64,000 nt of DNA from Galbitalea sp036499165 (GTDB lineage Bacteria; Actinomycetota; Actinomycetes; Actinomycetales; Microbacteriaceae), in contig DASYEE010000012.1 of NCBI GenBank assembly GCA_036499165.1, positions 1 through 64,000 on the forward strand, given 5' to 3'. Positions within the stretch are counted from its first letter, which is position 1. Each line of letters starts with the position of its first letter. A program made the translations under genes and the position numbers. Below, in pieces: positions 6,683 to 14,812 of this stretch. A model generated the notes under the pieces. It worked only from the letters and a program-made list of their open reading frames with translations, did not search any database and was not told where the DNA came from.

Positions 6683-7747
6683 TCAGTCCACCCTTGGGAA
6701 TTCGGCGTGCTGGATCCCATCGAGGTACGGAAGCTCGATGACGATGCCGTGCTTCCACGTCGCACCGGTGCCGATGTTGATCGGAATCGGCCTCGCGGCA
6801 CCAGCACTCATACTGTGAATAGCCGGGATCGCCTGCTTCAGGAAGTATGCGGTGCCAGCACTCCGACATTGATCGCGCAGCGAGCGAAGCCATTCGACGT
6901 CGCACTCTCGAGCCCCAGGTCCACTCTCGCAGCCGGCGATCACCTGATTGATCTTGGGGCCACGTCCGGCAAGAGGACGCGTGACGCCATGATCGCCCGT
7001 CAGCGCGTCGAGCTCGAACATGCGCTCGTGCTGGACGTGACGCAGGTCAACCGGGCCGAGTAACGGCTCGCAACTCAGGAAGCGGACGACGCTGGGCGTT
7101 GCGAGTAGATGGGGAATGCGTTTGTCAGCAGCGTCTTGGTCCTCGACCGAGACGCCGTGCCAGATCCACGGCGCCGGCCATGTTTCGACGCTGTACCAGT
7201 CGCGCCTCGCCGGACGGTTCCATTGCTTCGGGCCCGGCAGCGATTGGCCATTCGGCAGTTGTGTCCGCGCCATGGCGCCGATGCAATCGTCGGCGCTCCA
7301 CCGCCCGAAGAATGAGGCCATTCGCTCCGGGCGCTTGGTTAAGACCTGGTAGGTATGCTGTGCGGCGACGAGCATCACGCCGTAGACCGCCGCGATCTGC
7401 TCGTCAGAAAAGCCCTCGTAGAACAGGTCCGACATCGAGTCGACGAAGATCCGTCGCGGGCGCTTCCAGCGAAGGGGATCCGCAAGATGTTCGGTGACGA
7501 ACTTGGTCTCGCCCGACCACCGTGGTTCGTGAACGGTTCGGAAGTCGCCGGTTGGCTCTCCGTTCACGATCTTGAACTGTCGCTTGGGCCTCAGCTTGAC
7601 CAGGCCCTCGTACGCGCCGCCCGGGCCCGAGAAGCGGTTCGCCTGACGCTCGGCGTAGCAATTCTGGCAACCGGCCGAGACGCGACGGCATCCGCGCGTA
7701 ACGTTCCAGGTCGCATCGGTCCACGAGATCGATGTCGTCTCACCCAC
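6683..7747 (-). CDS. DUF5131 / phage Gp37-Gp68 family protein
   Basis: 354 residues. The N-terminus (TSISWTDATWNVTRGCRRVS, then AGCQNCYAE) with the closely spaced cysteines, the internal RRIFVDSMSDLFYE, QVLTKRPERM, WHGVSVEDQDAADKRI, FLSCEPLLGPVDL and a late GPGARECDVEWLRSLRDQC are diagnostic of this family, which is widespread in phages and mobile elements. Its three-cysteine N-terminus resembles radical-SAM iron-sulfur sites, but the reaction is unknown. Length is usual for the family. Confidence 0.93.
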   Translation of the reverse strand: MGETTSISWTDATWNVTRGCRRVSAGCQNCYAERQANRFSGPGGAYEGLVKLRPKRQFKIVNGEPTGDFRTVHEPRWSGETKFVTEHLADPLRWKRPRRIFVDSMSDLFYEGFSDEQIAAVYGVMLVAAQHTYQVLTKRPERMASFFGRWSADDCIGAMARTQLPNGQSLPGPKQWNRPARRDWYSVETWPAPWIWHGVSVEDQDAADKRIPHLLATPSVVRFLSCEPLLGPVDLRHVQHERMFELDALTGDHGVTRPLAGRGPKINQVIAGCESGPGARECDVEWLRSLRDQCRSAGTAYFLKQAIPAIHSMSAGAARPIPINIGTGATWKHGIVIELPYLDGIQHAEFPRVD

Positions 7748-7787
7748 GGCTCACCTCCATCGGCACGGTTCGAGCAGTACCCGCGTC

Positions 7788-7928
7788 ATGTTGACCGTCA
7801 TTCTCGTCATCGCGCTCCTGGCTATCGTCAGCGCGGTCGTGGCCGCTTGGGGGCGGGCGCCGCTGTGGGTCGCGGTCGTGCTGCTGTGCGTGATCGAGCT
7901 CTTGCGTGCGCTGCCGCTCGGTAAGTAG
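7788..7928 (+). CDS. two-helix membrane microprotein on the opposite strand
   Basis: 46 residues: MLTVILVIALLAIVSAVVAA, a short polar turn, then PLWVAVVLLCVIELLRALPL and a lysine end. Two clean hydrophobic helices in a 47-codon frame in a gap between minus-strand genes argue that it is real. No good ribosome-binding site is seen. A minus-strand frame over the same DNA gives a charged, arginine/aspartate-rich sequence and is the likely shadow. It could be a small holin-like or regulatory membrane peptide. Confidence 0.5.
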   Translation: MLTVILVIALLAIVSAVVAAWGRAPLWVAVVLLCVIELLRALPLGK

Positions 7929-7947
7929 CGGCGTCCGAGCGCGAGCG

Positions 7948-8178
7948 CTACGCATCGAAGCCCATCTTCCGGTAGAGCGCCACGCCCTTGGCGGTGAGGT
8001 GCCAGCACACCCTGTCCCCCACCGGCATCGAGCCTACGATCTCGACCGCGCGCAACTGGGATAGCAGCGCGTTGGCGCGGAATTGGTTCATCGTCATCTT
8101 CTCCGCGACGTTCTCCGAGTAGAGCCCACCGCTCGCCTCACCCAGAAGGATGATCGCGCGACGCATGACACCGGTCAT
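7948..8178 (-). CDS. small winged-helix-like protein
   Basis: 76 residues from MTGVMRRAIILLGEASGGLY. The order helix, NVAEKMTMNQFRANALLSQL, strand pair (VGDRVCWHLTAKGVALYRKM) is that of a compact winged helix such as DNA-binding regulators use. The start overlaps the upstream stop by 4 bp. Probable transcriptional regulator; no target is known. Confidence 0.6.
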   Translation of the reverse strand: MTGVMRRAIILLGEASGGLYSENVAEKMTMNQFRANALLSQLRAVEIVGSMPVGDRVCWHLTAKGVALYRKMGFDA

Positions 8179-8603
8179 GGATGCTGCTCCTGTGGTGGCG
8201 GCGCACCATCGTGCTCCTGATCGTCCATGTACCAGTCCATTCGCCTGTCGATCAGGAATTGCTTCGCCGCGGGCGACAGTCCATCCATGCACGGACCACC
8301 AGCCGTCATGTCCGGGAAAAAGTTGTCCTCGAGATCGGACCACAGTTGTCCGTAGAGCCAGCCGTCCTGACACGCAAAATGCGTCCGAATCTCCGCACAC
8401 AGAAGACAGGTCTTGTATCGATCAGGTCGCCCGTCCCAGATCCCGGATTCCTTCAGGTAGCGTGCACCCTTCGGGATAACGCCACGGCACTCGTAGCACT
8501 TGTGCTCCTTGCGCGCGGTGACAGTCTCTTCCGTGAACGCGACAGGGCCGTCGTGGTCGCCACCCGACAGCGGACAGCACCTCGCCTCGCTCGTCTCGCT
8601 CAT
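8175..8603 (-). CDS. zinc-binding protein with CxxC pairs
   Basis: 142 residues from MSETSEARCCPLSG. The segment EHKCYECRGVIPKGARYLKE followed by CLLCAEIRTHF supplies two C-x2-C pairs about 36 residues apart, the pattern of a phage zinc-ribbon family seen with the same CxxC-x(n)-I-x-KG spacing. The remainder is helical with a tail rich in acidic and histidine residues. Coupled by 4-bp overlaps to both neighbours. Function unknown. Confidence 0.65.
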   Translation of the reverse strand: MSETSEARCCPLSGGDHDGPVAFTEETVTARKEHKCYECRGVIPKGARYLKESGIWDGRPDRYKTCLLCAEIRTHFACQDGWLYGQLWSDLEDNFFPDMTAGGPCMDGLSPAAKQFLIDRRMDWYMDDQEHDGAPPPQEQHP

Positions 8604-9115
8604 CGTCCCCACCTCGTCCACTGCGACAGGTGGGCGAAGTACTTCTCGAATCGACCCGCTCTCGCGCCGTAGTACATCAGCACCGACTCGTGCCGCGCGT
8701 TTGCGGTCTTCCGCTTCTTCAGCGACCCGGCGCACGGCAAGAGGAACGAGATCCGCCGCGTGAATAGGAGCCGCACGTTGTACTTGCGAAAGGTCACCGC
8801 TCGCTTCCACCACTCCGTGGAGGTCGACACCGTCACCAGACGGATGAGCTCGTGGATATTTCCGGACATCATCTCGTGAAGGCCCTTATCGGTACACACC
8901 GTCAGTCTCGAGTACGGCGGGTTCTCGAAGGCATCGCCGTCGCCGTTCTCGTAGCCGCCCCAGGGCAGATGAAGACCTCCCGCGAACAGCGCGCGCCGAG
9001 CCTTGATCAACGAGAACGGATTCGAGAACGGGTCCATCGACACCGGCCCGTTCGCGAACTGCTCGAGCGGGTCCGCGATCTCTGGCGGCGAGCAGTAGGA
9101 ATCGGAGTCGCTCAC
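8600..9115 (-). CDS. phage Dam-type N6-adenine methyltransferase
   Basis: 171 residues. The N-terminal YCSPPEIADPLEQF, the middle GPVSMDPFSNP and the catalytic DAFENPPYSRLTV (an NPPY motif) fit the short phage N6-adenine DNA methyltransferase family (Dam/DNMT1 phage type, usually 150-180 residues). It would transfer a methyl group from S-adenosylmethionine to adenine in viral DNA, probably against host restriction. The target sequence cannot be read from the protein. Confidence 0.8.
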   Translation of the reverse strand: MSDSDSYCSPPEIADPLEQFANGPVSMDPFSNPFSLIKARRALFAGGLHLPWGGYENGDGDAFENPPYSRLTVCTDKGLHEMMSGNIHELIRLVTVSTSTEWWKRAVTFRKYNVRLLFTRRISFLLPCAGSLKKRKTANARHESVLMYYGARAGRFEKYFAHLSQWTRWGR

Positions 9116-9549
9116 TTCAGCTCCGAGACCGCCGTACCATCCACCGTGACCGGGATGTTCTCTCCGCTTCCAGGATGCGTCCGGGTACGCGGGTTGCCAC
9201 TGGCAACGGTACCATCGTAGAAGCCGGGAAGGAACTGGACGCCAACCGTCCTAACGATAGCCGGCCGCCAGACGTGGCCGCAGTGCTGGCATGCATGCGT
9301 GTGATGCGGCGAGTCCGCGAGCGCCTTGTCGATGTGACGCTCGAGGCACTGCGGGCACCACAGGAGCATCGGGATCGGCCCGTCGGCGACGCGATTCAAC
9401 TCCATCTGGAGCTCGACGTTGCGTCGCTTGAGCGCCTCGACTTGGCGCTCGTAGGGCTGCAGTTTTGCCTGCAGCGTGTGGACCTCGTTGGAAAGATCGC
9501 GCGCCCTCTGATGGGCGTCCGCCAACTGCGTACGAACACTCTTCGCCAA
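9112..9549 (-). CDS. coiled-coil zinc-ribbon protein
   Basis: 145 residues. Residues ~1-55 form a heptad-type coiled coil (RDLSNEVHTLQAKLQPYERQ), then a zinc ribbon LLWCPQCLERHID with a second pair HACQHCGHVW, then a strand-rich tail. A perfect TTGCCACTGGCAA palindrome (9194) lies in the codons of its tail. It may bind nucleic acid or be an adaptor; no family is recognised. Same architecture as its neighbour at 9588. Confidence 0.6.
   Translation of the reverse strand: MAKSVRTQLADAHQRARDLSNEVHTLQAKLQPYERQVEALKRRNVELQMELNRVADGPIPMLLWCPQCLERHIDKALADSPHHTHACQHCGHVWRPAIVRTVGVQFLPGFYDGTVASGNPRTRTHPGSGENIPVTVDGTAVSELK
9194..9206. repeat. 13-bp palindrome TTGCCACTGGCAA
   Basis: Second perfect copy, extended to 15 bp by flanking G and C (GTTGCCACTGGCAAC, 9193-9207). 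It lies inside the coiled-coil zinc-ribbon gene. Confidence 0.6.
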
Positions 9550-9587
9550 TGTACACCTCGGAATTCGGAGTCACCCGGTTAACATGG

Positions 9588-10094
9588 TCAGTCGGTCTCT
9601 AGCAAGCTGAAGCGGATGGCGGTGGGATCTTCCTCCTTCCGCTCCGGAGTCGTGGCGGCGAGATCGGCCATGGCCTGCTCGAGTCCGCGCTGCTGGGCGG
9701 TGGCGAGCTCGGCGCGGATGCGCGCAAGCGTGGCGCGTGCCTCCACGAGCTCGTTGGCGAGGCGGGTCTTCTCGTCCTCGGCCTTGCGGCAATCACGCTG
9801 CCATTCGTCCCGATCGGTCTTGAGCCGCTTGTGCGTCTGCTTCATTTCTCGCAGGCTGGACTGACTCTCGCCGAAGTCGCGCAGCGCGTCCTCGGCCCGG
9901 CGCTGGTGATAGGCCGCGTTGGCGTCGAGTTGGCTCACGCGCGTGCGAAGCTCGTTGATGGTCTGTTCCTGTTGGGTGGCGAGCGAGTTGGCGATCCCGC
10001 GCACGCAGCGGCGATGGAAGCACTCCGTGCCCTCGAGTAGAAACTTCTGCTCGCGCGTGATCGGCTGCATGCATGCGGCGCACGTCGCGCTCAT
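9588..10094 (-). CDS. coiled-coil protein with N-terminal zinc finger
   Basis: 168 residues. It starts MSATCAACMQPITREQ with a second pair ECFHRRC, a LIM- or treble-clef-like knuckle that often marks possible metal-dependent protein contacts. From ~40 to ~150 it is a long charged coiled coil (QEQTINELRTRVSQLDANAA and onward). The C-terminus is short and acidic. Function unknown. Confidence 0.6.
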   Translation of the reverse strand: MSATCAACMQPITREQKFLLEGTECFHRRCVRGIANSLATQQEQTINELRTRVSQLDANAAYHQRRAEDALRDFGESQSSLREMKQTHKRLKTDRDEWQRDCRKAEDEKTRLANELVEARATLARIRAELATAQQRGLEQAMADLAATTPERKEEDPTAIRFSLLETD

Positions 10095-10103
10095 CCGGGA
10101 AGT

Positions 10104-10430
10104 CTAGTGCCTTGCTTGGCAGCCGACGGTACGTTCGTTCTTGAGGATGGGGATCTGGCCACCCGTGCAGACGATCATCCCCTCTTCGACGGGATCGTCC
10201 TCGCCTGGTAGCGGTGGCTGGACGTAGTAGTGCGGTCCGGTCTCCTCTTCGTGGCGGAGCGCGGGGGTTGGCAGGCACTGGTAGACGCCGACGTGCTCGG
10301 CCACCGGATGCACGCCATTGACGTACGACGCCGTCGGGCAGTGCTGATCATGTTGGGGATGCCGCCACGCGACCATGAACGCGAGGATGGCGATGGCGCC
10401 GTAGCGACAGAACTCGTAGAGGTCGAACAT
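10104..10430 (-). CDS. small membrane or exported protein
   Basis: 108 residues from MFDLYEFCRYGAIAILAFMV, a single N-terminal membrane segment or uncleaved signal. The rest is polar and proline-rich with a C-terminal GGQIPILKNERT. Its start shares a base with the stop of the helicase-loader-like gene (TGATG). Function unknown. Confidence 0.55.
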   Translation of the reverse strand: MFDLYEFCRYGAIAILAFMVAWRHPQHDQHCPTASYVNGVHPVAEHVGVYQCLPTPALRHEEETGPHYYVQPPLPGEDDPVEEGMIVCTGGQIPILKNERTVGCQARH

Positions 10431-11023
10431 CAGGGCTCCTCCCATTCGATGCGATCACCCACGTCCGCGAGTACGCCCGCGATGGCCGAGCTCGCGTGGA
10501 TGGCGAGTTGGTGTCGCTGCGCTCGAGGCAGGGATGGTGTGACAGCGCCGGGCGACGCCTGCGCCTCCGTGCGCTCCTGTTTCGTGATCCGGTCGTAGGC
10601 GAAGACGAACCGGTCACGGATCGCATCCGGACGCATGCTGGCGCAGATCTCGCGCCAGCCGATGCCCTTCACGATGATCTTCGTGATCGGATCGTCGAAG
10701 TTGAAGTCCTCGCCAGGGGTGCGGTGGCTGCCGTACTTGACCTGGGCATGGTGGACCGCCGCCCACGCTTCCATGCCGGTAATGACCTGGCCGTGCACGA
10801 CGATGCCGACCGCGTCACGGATCGCCGCGATGGTGGGGATCCACTCATGGGTGTGCGCGAGCCGGATGACGGCCGCTTTGGTGAGCGCGAAGTCCAGGTC
10901 TCCTAGGCCAGCGGCGTAGGCGAGCGCCATGCCGCGGAGGTCGTCTTTCGACATGCGCGCGCGCTGGGTGGCCCACGTGTGGATCAGGAGCTTGAAGATC
11001 TGCTCGGTCTCGGGAGCCGTCAT
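10430..11023 (-). CDS. replicative helicase-loader-like protein (G39P type)
   Basis: 197 residues. The N-terminal ~75 residues (ETEQIFKLLIHTWATQRARM, then DLDFALTKAAVIRLAHTHEW and IPTIAAIRDA) follow the helical pattern of the SPP1 G39P loader/inhibitor family: one helix bundle ending in a PTIADIR-like signature. Such proteins deliver the hexameric helicase to the origin-bound initiator. It overlaps the O-like initiator gene by 4 bp, the usual phage order of initiator then loader, which supports the call. The C-terminal half is unassigned. Confidence 0.65.
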   Translation of the reverse strand: MTAPETEQIFKLLIHTWATQRARMSKDDLRGMALAYAAGLGDLDFALTKAAVIRLAHTHEWIPTIAAIRDAVGIVVHGQVITGMEAWAAVHHAQVKYGSHRTPGEDFNFDDPITKIIVKGIGWREICASMRPDAIRDRFVFAYDRITKQERTEAQASPGAVTPSLPRAQRHQLAIHASSAIAGVLADVGDRIEWEEP

Positions 11024-12258
11024 GACGTATCACCTCGGTGCAATTCGAGTTGTTCCTGCCGTGCGAGGTCCGCGAAGACCTCACCGACGACTTCGTTGGC
11101 GCTCTGTTGCCGGTCGCGGACGCGCTTGCCGTTTTGCACCGCATCCGCGAGCGTCAACGCCAGCTTGAACGCCCACGACTTCGGTTCGAACATGCACCCC
11201 GCGAACCACTGCATCGAGCCGCTGGCGCGGGCCTCAGCCTCGCAGATCGCGAGGACATGGTCCGCGTCATCACGGGCATGGTCTCCGCTCTCGCGTAGGC
11301 GCTCGGCGAGCGCTCGACGTCCGGGCAGTTGGTCGTGCAGAACGCGCGGTGGATCGAGCCCCAACTCCATGGCGAGCGCGTTACGGCGGCCGTTGAGGCT
11401 GTCCCAGATCTCGTCGCCCATCTTGCGGCGGATCGCGAACTCGGACTCCGCCATGGGGATCACGGTGGCTACGCGTACGGGTGTCGGCGGTGGTCCCGGC
11501 GGCGGCGTGTGCTCTGGGATCTGGTCCGGCACTTGCTCTCCGGACTCCGGAGAGAGAGAAGACCCTGATCCCAGATCCGGAGAAGAGTCCCTCTCCCTCT
11601 CCCCAGGGTGGTCGACACCGTGTCGGACCAACAGTTCAGTGGTGTTTGGTGAGGCAGCCGACAAGATCGGTTGAACTGGAGTCGGAACCGGAGAGGCTGC
11701 AAAAAGGGAGGGCTGGACAGGGGTCGAAGTGTCCTCGTCGAGCAGACGCTTGACGCCCTGGCGACGTTTGGTCGGCATGGGGATCTGGCCGAAGGTCGCC
11801 TCCCATGTCTCGCGGATGTCGGCGGAGATCTCGTTCTTCCTGCCGGCGCGGAGCGTGCTGTCGCGGGTCGCGGTCTCGATCAGCCACCACACGAGCTTCA
11901 GGTGCGCATCACGTACGGGACACGCGGGTACATCCAGGAAGCGCCGCCACCAGGCGATGAGGGTGGAACCGTTCATCGGCCACTCCCACGCATCGGGGAG
12001 TTCGGTCAAGCGGAGGACGCCGTGGGTGGCGTCGTACTCGATGAGGTCGTGTTCGAGGAGTTGATCGAGACAGCGGACGGTCTGATGCCGATCGAAGTTG
12101 GCGAGGTCGGACATCGCACCGATGCCGCCGCGCCAGAGCCCGGGGATGACGCGGGACGAGTCGGTGAAGAGCGCGAGCCAGAGCCAGCGGGTTTCACAGG
12201 AGAGGTCGCGTAGGCGCAGCCACCGCGTGACATCGCCGACCCTGGTGTAACCGGCCAT
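11020..12258 (-). CDS. phage replication initiator, O-like winged-helix protein
   Basis: 412 residues from MAGYTRVGDVTRWLRLRDLS; a longer start at 12327 would overlap the upstream gene by ~60 bp. Residues ~1-75 are a winged-helix domain (GGIGAMSDLANFDRHQTVRC and LDQLLEHDLIEYD, then a hairpin), as in replisome organisers such as lambda O and SPP1 G38P. A long serine/proline-rich linker follows, then a helical C-terminal domain (SMQWFAGCMFEPKSWAFKLA) typical of the helicase-loader contact region. An origin may lie within or near this gene, but I saw no iteron array. Confidence 0.7.
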   Translation of the reverse strand: MAGYTRVGDVTRWLRLRDLSCETRWLWLALFTDSSRVIPGLWRGGIGAMSDLANFDRHQTVRCLDQLLEHDLIEYDATHGVLRLTELPDAWEWPMNGSTLIAWWRRFLDVPACPVRDAHLKLVWWLIETATRDSTLRAGRKNEISADIRETWEATFGQIPMPTKRRQGVKRLLDEDTSTPVQPSLFAASPVPTPVQPILSAASPNTTELLVRHGVDHPGERERDSSPDLGSGSSLSPESGEQVPDQIPEHTPPPGPPPTPVRVATVIPMAESEFAIRRKMGDEIWDSLNGRRNALAMELGLDPPRVLHDQLPGRRALAERLRESGDHARDDADHVLAICEAEARASGSMQWFAGCMFEPKSWAFKLALTLADAVQNGKRVRDRQQSANEVVGEVFADLARQEQLELHRGDTS

Positions 12259-12265
12259 CTCCGGG

Positions 12266-12454
12266 TCATTCCCAGAAGGATGGTTCGGCGTGGTGGGCAC
12301 TGACTTCGGCGAACTGACCTCGGTCATCCTTCCAGTATTCGCCACTCGCCATCGCCTCGGCCACATCCATCAGTTCGCCGATCAGGAACCAGGACAGAAG
12401 AGGCCATCGGTACATCGTCATTCCCATGTAGTGCAGGAGATGCGGATCGCGCAA
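12266..12454 (-). CDS. small hypothetical protein, first gene of the replication operon
   Basis: 62 residues (MRDPHLLHYMGMTMYRWPLL then a helix and an acidic/tryptophan end). Alternative starts exist at internal ATGs. It ends 7 bp before the initiator start, so it leads the 12.5-to-4.6 kb minus transcript. Not recognised. Confidence 0.5.
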   Translation of the reverse strand: MRDPHLLHYMGMTMYRWPLLSWFLIGELMDVAEAMASGEYWKDDRGQFAEVSAHHAEPSFWE

Positions 12455-12667
12455 GAAACTCCCGCGCGTTTACGCACATTGGAGCGATCTCTCACCATTA
12501 CGGTGACTCCGTAGCGTCCTCTAAGATTATGGACACTAGGAATAGGGTGGAGATCTCACTGGCCAGTGACCGCTTCACGATGGAATGCGTCCGGATTGTG
12601 CTTGCGCGCGCGTTCCGAACGGGGATCCGCATCTCGAGCATCAGGGGTGCGTGTTACCTCTGATCGT
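12455..12667. promoter_or_regulatory. divergent intergenic region with two palindromes
   Basis: 213 bp between the minus replication operon and the plus gene at 12668. It contains TACGG-TGACT-CCGTA (12499-12513), a 5-bp inverted repeat with a 5-nt centre, and CACTGGCCAGTG (12557-12568), a perfect 12-bp palindrome. Both are placed where an operator for early transcription would be expected. No convincing -35/-10 pair stands out. Confidence 0.5.
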
Positions 12668-13024
12668 ATGAGCGTCGTCAACATTCCAGTGTGGCTGAAG
12701 CTCTCCGTTTATCTGCACGTCGAGAAATACGACCGCGACGGCGGCCACGACGACCCCAGGATCCGTATCGAGTTCCGGGACGTCCCCGAGCCGTTGATGC
12801 ACGAGGCGATGTTCGCGCAGATGCCGTGTGTCGCGTGCGGACGCCCCATCAACCCGCTTCGTCGACGTGAAGGCGACATCAATCGCCTGTACTACGCATG
12901 CTGCTGTCCGGTGACCGTACGGGTGAAGTGCTCACGCGGAGCTGCGGCGGCAGCCGAGTACGACACGTTCAAGGAGCGCTGGGCAGTGATACTGAAGGAC
13001 CCGAAGCAGTTGACGCTGTTCTGA
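12668..13024 (+). CDS. zinc-finger-containing hypothetical protein
   Basis: 118 residues from MSVVNIPVWLKLSVYLHVEK. The first half is beta-rich with acidic loops, the second has CVACGRPINPLRRREG and, ~20 residues on, YYACCCPVTVRVKC, i.e. several cysteine pairs that can bind zinc. It is the only plus gene in this stretch and overlaps the end of the minus gene at 12969. Function unknown. Confidence 0.6.
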   Translation: MSVVNIPVWLKLSVYLHVEKYDRDGGHDDPRIRIEFRDVPEPLMHEAMFAQMPCVACGRPINPLRRREGDINRLYYACCCPVTVRVKCSRGAAAAAEYDTFKERWAVILKDPKQLTLF

Positions 13025-13541
13025 GGCAGAGCCGACAGAGCGACCACGGCAGGTTGTGGAGGCATTTCGGTTCATGCGTGTGCCGCTTGCGGTTGTGGCC
13101 GGGTTTCCCACACAGGCTGCATCTCGACAGGCCGATGCGACCATCGGAGTCGTCGGGCGGGCGCGTGATCCGGATCTTCGGTCGCGGTTGCTGCGCTGCC
13201 TCCTGGTGGATCGCCGACCGATCGTACTCGACTGGCGGCGCCATCGGCGCGCGCTCGCGGATGACGTCCACGATCTCCTCGGGCTCGGCGCGCGCTCTTG
13301 GGGTGCCCCGGATCACGCCAGGTCCCTTTCCCAAGCGGACGCCCTTGATGCGGGCGTCGATTTCGGCCTGCGCCGCGCGCGTACGTGCGATGGCTTCTCG
13401 CCAGCGCTGTCTCGAGTCGTCGAGTTTGTCCTTGCGGCGGGCCTTGAGCTCGGGCGGTGCTGGCCGCTCGCCTGTGGGAGCGATCTGCGGGTAGGCACGT
13501 GCCGCCGTGCGCTTCGACTTTGCTTTCTTGCCAGTGACCAC
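12969..13541 (-). CDS. basic zinc-knuckle protein
   Basis: 190 residues. Basic N-terminus (MVTGKKAKSKRTAARAYPQI), a charged helical middle (RQRWREAIARTRAAQAEIDA), a proline/arginine-rich linker and a C-terminal knuckle CSLCGKPGHNRKRHTHEPKC, which resembles a CCHC-type nucleic-acid-binding zinc knuckle, followed by a second C-x2-C. It overlaps the plus gene tail-to-tail by ~56 bp, so its last ~18 codons are doubly used if both ends are right. Possible RNA or DNA binder. Confidence 0.55.
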   Translation of the reverse strand: MVTGKKAKSKRTAARAYPQIAPTGERPAPPELKARRKDKLDDSRQRWREAIARTRAAQAEIDARIKGVRLGKGPGVIRGTPRARAEPEEIVDVIRERAPMAPPVEYDRSAIHQEAAQQPRPKIRITRPPDDSDGRIGLSRCSLCGKPGHNRKRHTHEPKCLHNLPWSLCRLCLRTASTASGPSVSLPSAP

Positions 13542-13562
13542 GTGACTACTACGCTGGCGCGT

Positions 13563-13907
13563 TCAGTTTTTCGCCACGCCATGCGTGTAGTGATACGCGT
13601 CGCCGCTCGCCTTGGCGATCCAGCCGTCCGCCTCGAGTCGCTGCAGGGCGTCGTTCAGGTCGTGTAGCGACGTATCCGGAAGCGTGATCCGATGCCTTGG
13701 CGACGCGACCTTCATCGCGGTTGCGAGAATCTCCGCGGTCTTCACCGACTTCTTCGTGTCGAAGGCTCCGGGGGGATCCTTCCGGAGGTCGCGAAGCTCG
13801 CGTGCGCGGTGTCCGCTGTCGTGGAAGCACGGCTTTTTGGCCGTGATGGATCGGATCGACGTGAGCAAGATCAGGTCGAGCGCCGGGATTGCGGTCTCAT
13901 CGCGCAT
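13563..13907 (-). CDS. winged-helix-like regulator candidate
   Basis: 114 residues. The C-terminal ~50 residues (TLPDTSLHDLNDALQRLEAD then GWIAKASGDAYHYTHGVAKN) have the helix-helix-hairpin order of a winged helix, and the N-terminal half is helical. It sits between the zinc-knuckle gene and the kinase-like gene on the minus strand. Function inferred only from fold pattern. Confidence 0.5.
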   Translation of the reverse strand: MRDETAIPALDLILLTSIRSITAKKPCFHDSGHRARELRDLRKDPPGAFDTKKSVKTAEILATAMKVASPRHRITLPDTSLHDLNDALQRLEADGWIAKASGDAYHYTHGVAKN

Positions 13908-13938
13908 CCCTCACGGCACCACGACTCCGGACGCGAAG

Positions 13939-14784
13939 TCAATACTGGCGCTTCGTCGCCGCCGTGGCCGGACGAGCGGCCTCCGGGGCTTCCCAGCCGT
14001 GATGCGTGCGCCGCGTCGGGCCGCGCACCGTCGCGGCCGATCCCGAGATCTGCTGCCGTCCCACCGATGGCGCAGCCATCACCTTCGTCGCGGCGTCATC
14101 GAGTACGACGACGTGTCCTGGATCGGTGATCACCCAGAGGTCAGCGCCGTCGCGCTGGACCATCCCCAGGTTGCCGCCATGGAGATCCCCGAAGAAGATG
14201 GACTGCTCTTCCCAGATCTGCACCATGCCCAGCGCGAGCGGCTTGATCGCGTCGAACCGAGCCATTTCGAGCGCGGCCTGTGCCCACTGCTCGGCGAGCT
14301 CGGCGGCGGCATCGAGTCGATGCTGCTGGAAAGCGACGTAGACCTGTTGCGCGAGTTTGTGCTGGCGGTTGATGGCGATCTCCGCATCCATGCCGACGAC
14401 CTCGTCGACCTCGCCGACGTTCGTCGCAGACTCGCGCCACAGGAGATAGAGAGGTTGCCCCTTGCGCTTCGCCGACAGCGCGACGACCGTGAAGTACTCG
14501 ACGACGATCGGGGCGACCAAGGTAGGCGCGAGGTTGATCGCGAACTGCGCTTCGCTCTCGTCATCGGTGACCTTCAGCACGACGTCATCGGAGAGCGTCG
14601 GCAGCACGCAGCCATGCGCCCCACAGCCATACTCGCGCATCGAGGCGACCATCGTGCGCTGCCCGACCCGCGTGGTGCCGGTCAGCTTTGGGAGCCACTC
14701 GGCCGGGATCTTCCGCTCGAGATCCTCGAAAGAGTCGGCGATGGCCGAGGTCACCCAAGCGGGGTTTGACACCAACGACATCAT
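13939..14784 (-). CDS. protein-kinase-fold protein
   Basis: 281 residues. YGCGAHGCVLPTLSDDVVLK resembles a glycine loop followed by the beta-3 lysine. About 130 residues later FFGDLHGGNLGMV matches the catalytic loop of kinase-fold phosphotransferases (GDLHGGN, as in aminoglycoside phosphotransferases and ABC1/RIO-like kinases), and ITDPGHVVVLD takes the place of the DFG metal site. It should phosphorylate a protein or small molecule. The gene is divergent from the integrase with the two starts overlapping, suggesting coordinated control. The C-terminal 40 residues are disordered and basic. Confidence 0.75.
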   Translation of the reverse strand: MMSLVSNPAWVTSAIADSFEDLERKIPAEWLPKLTGTTRVGQRTMVASMREYGCGAHGCVLPTLSDDVVLKVTDDESEAQFAINLAPTLVAPIVVEYFTVVALSAKRKGQPLYLLWRESATNVGEVDEVVGMDAEIAINRQHKLAQQVYVAFQQHRLDAAAELAEQWAQAALEMARFDAIKPLALGMVQIWEEQSIFFGDLHGGNLGMVQRDGADLWVITDPGHVVVLDDAATKVMAAPSVGRQQISGSAATVRGPTRRTHHGWEAPEAARPATAATKRQY

Positions 14785-14812
14785 GGTTCGAGGCTATCAT
14801 GGGCGCGTGGAG

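Noticed and set aside
14766..14800. TTGACA...TATCAT as an integrase promoter
   Set aside because: The two boxes are 23 bp apart, too far for a standard sigma-70 promoter, so it is not reported as a feature.
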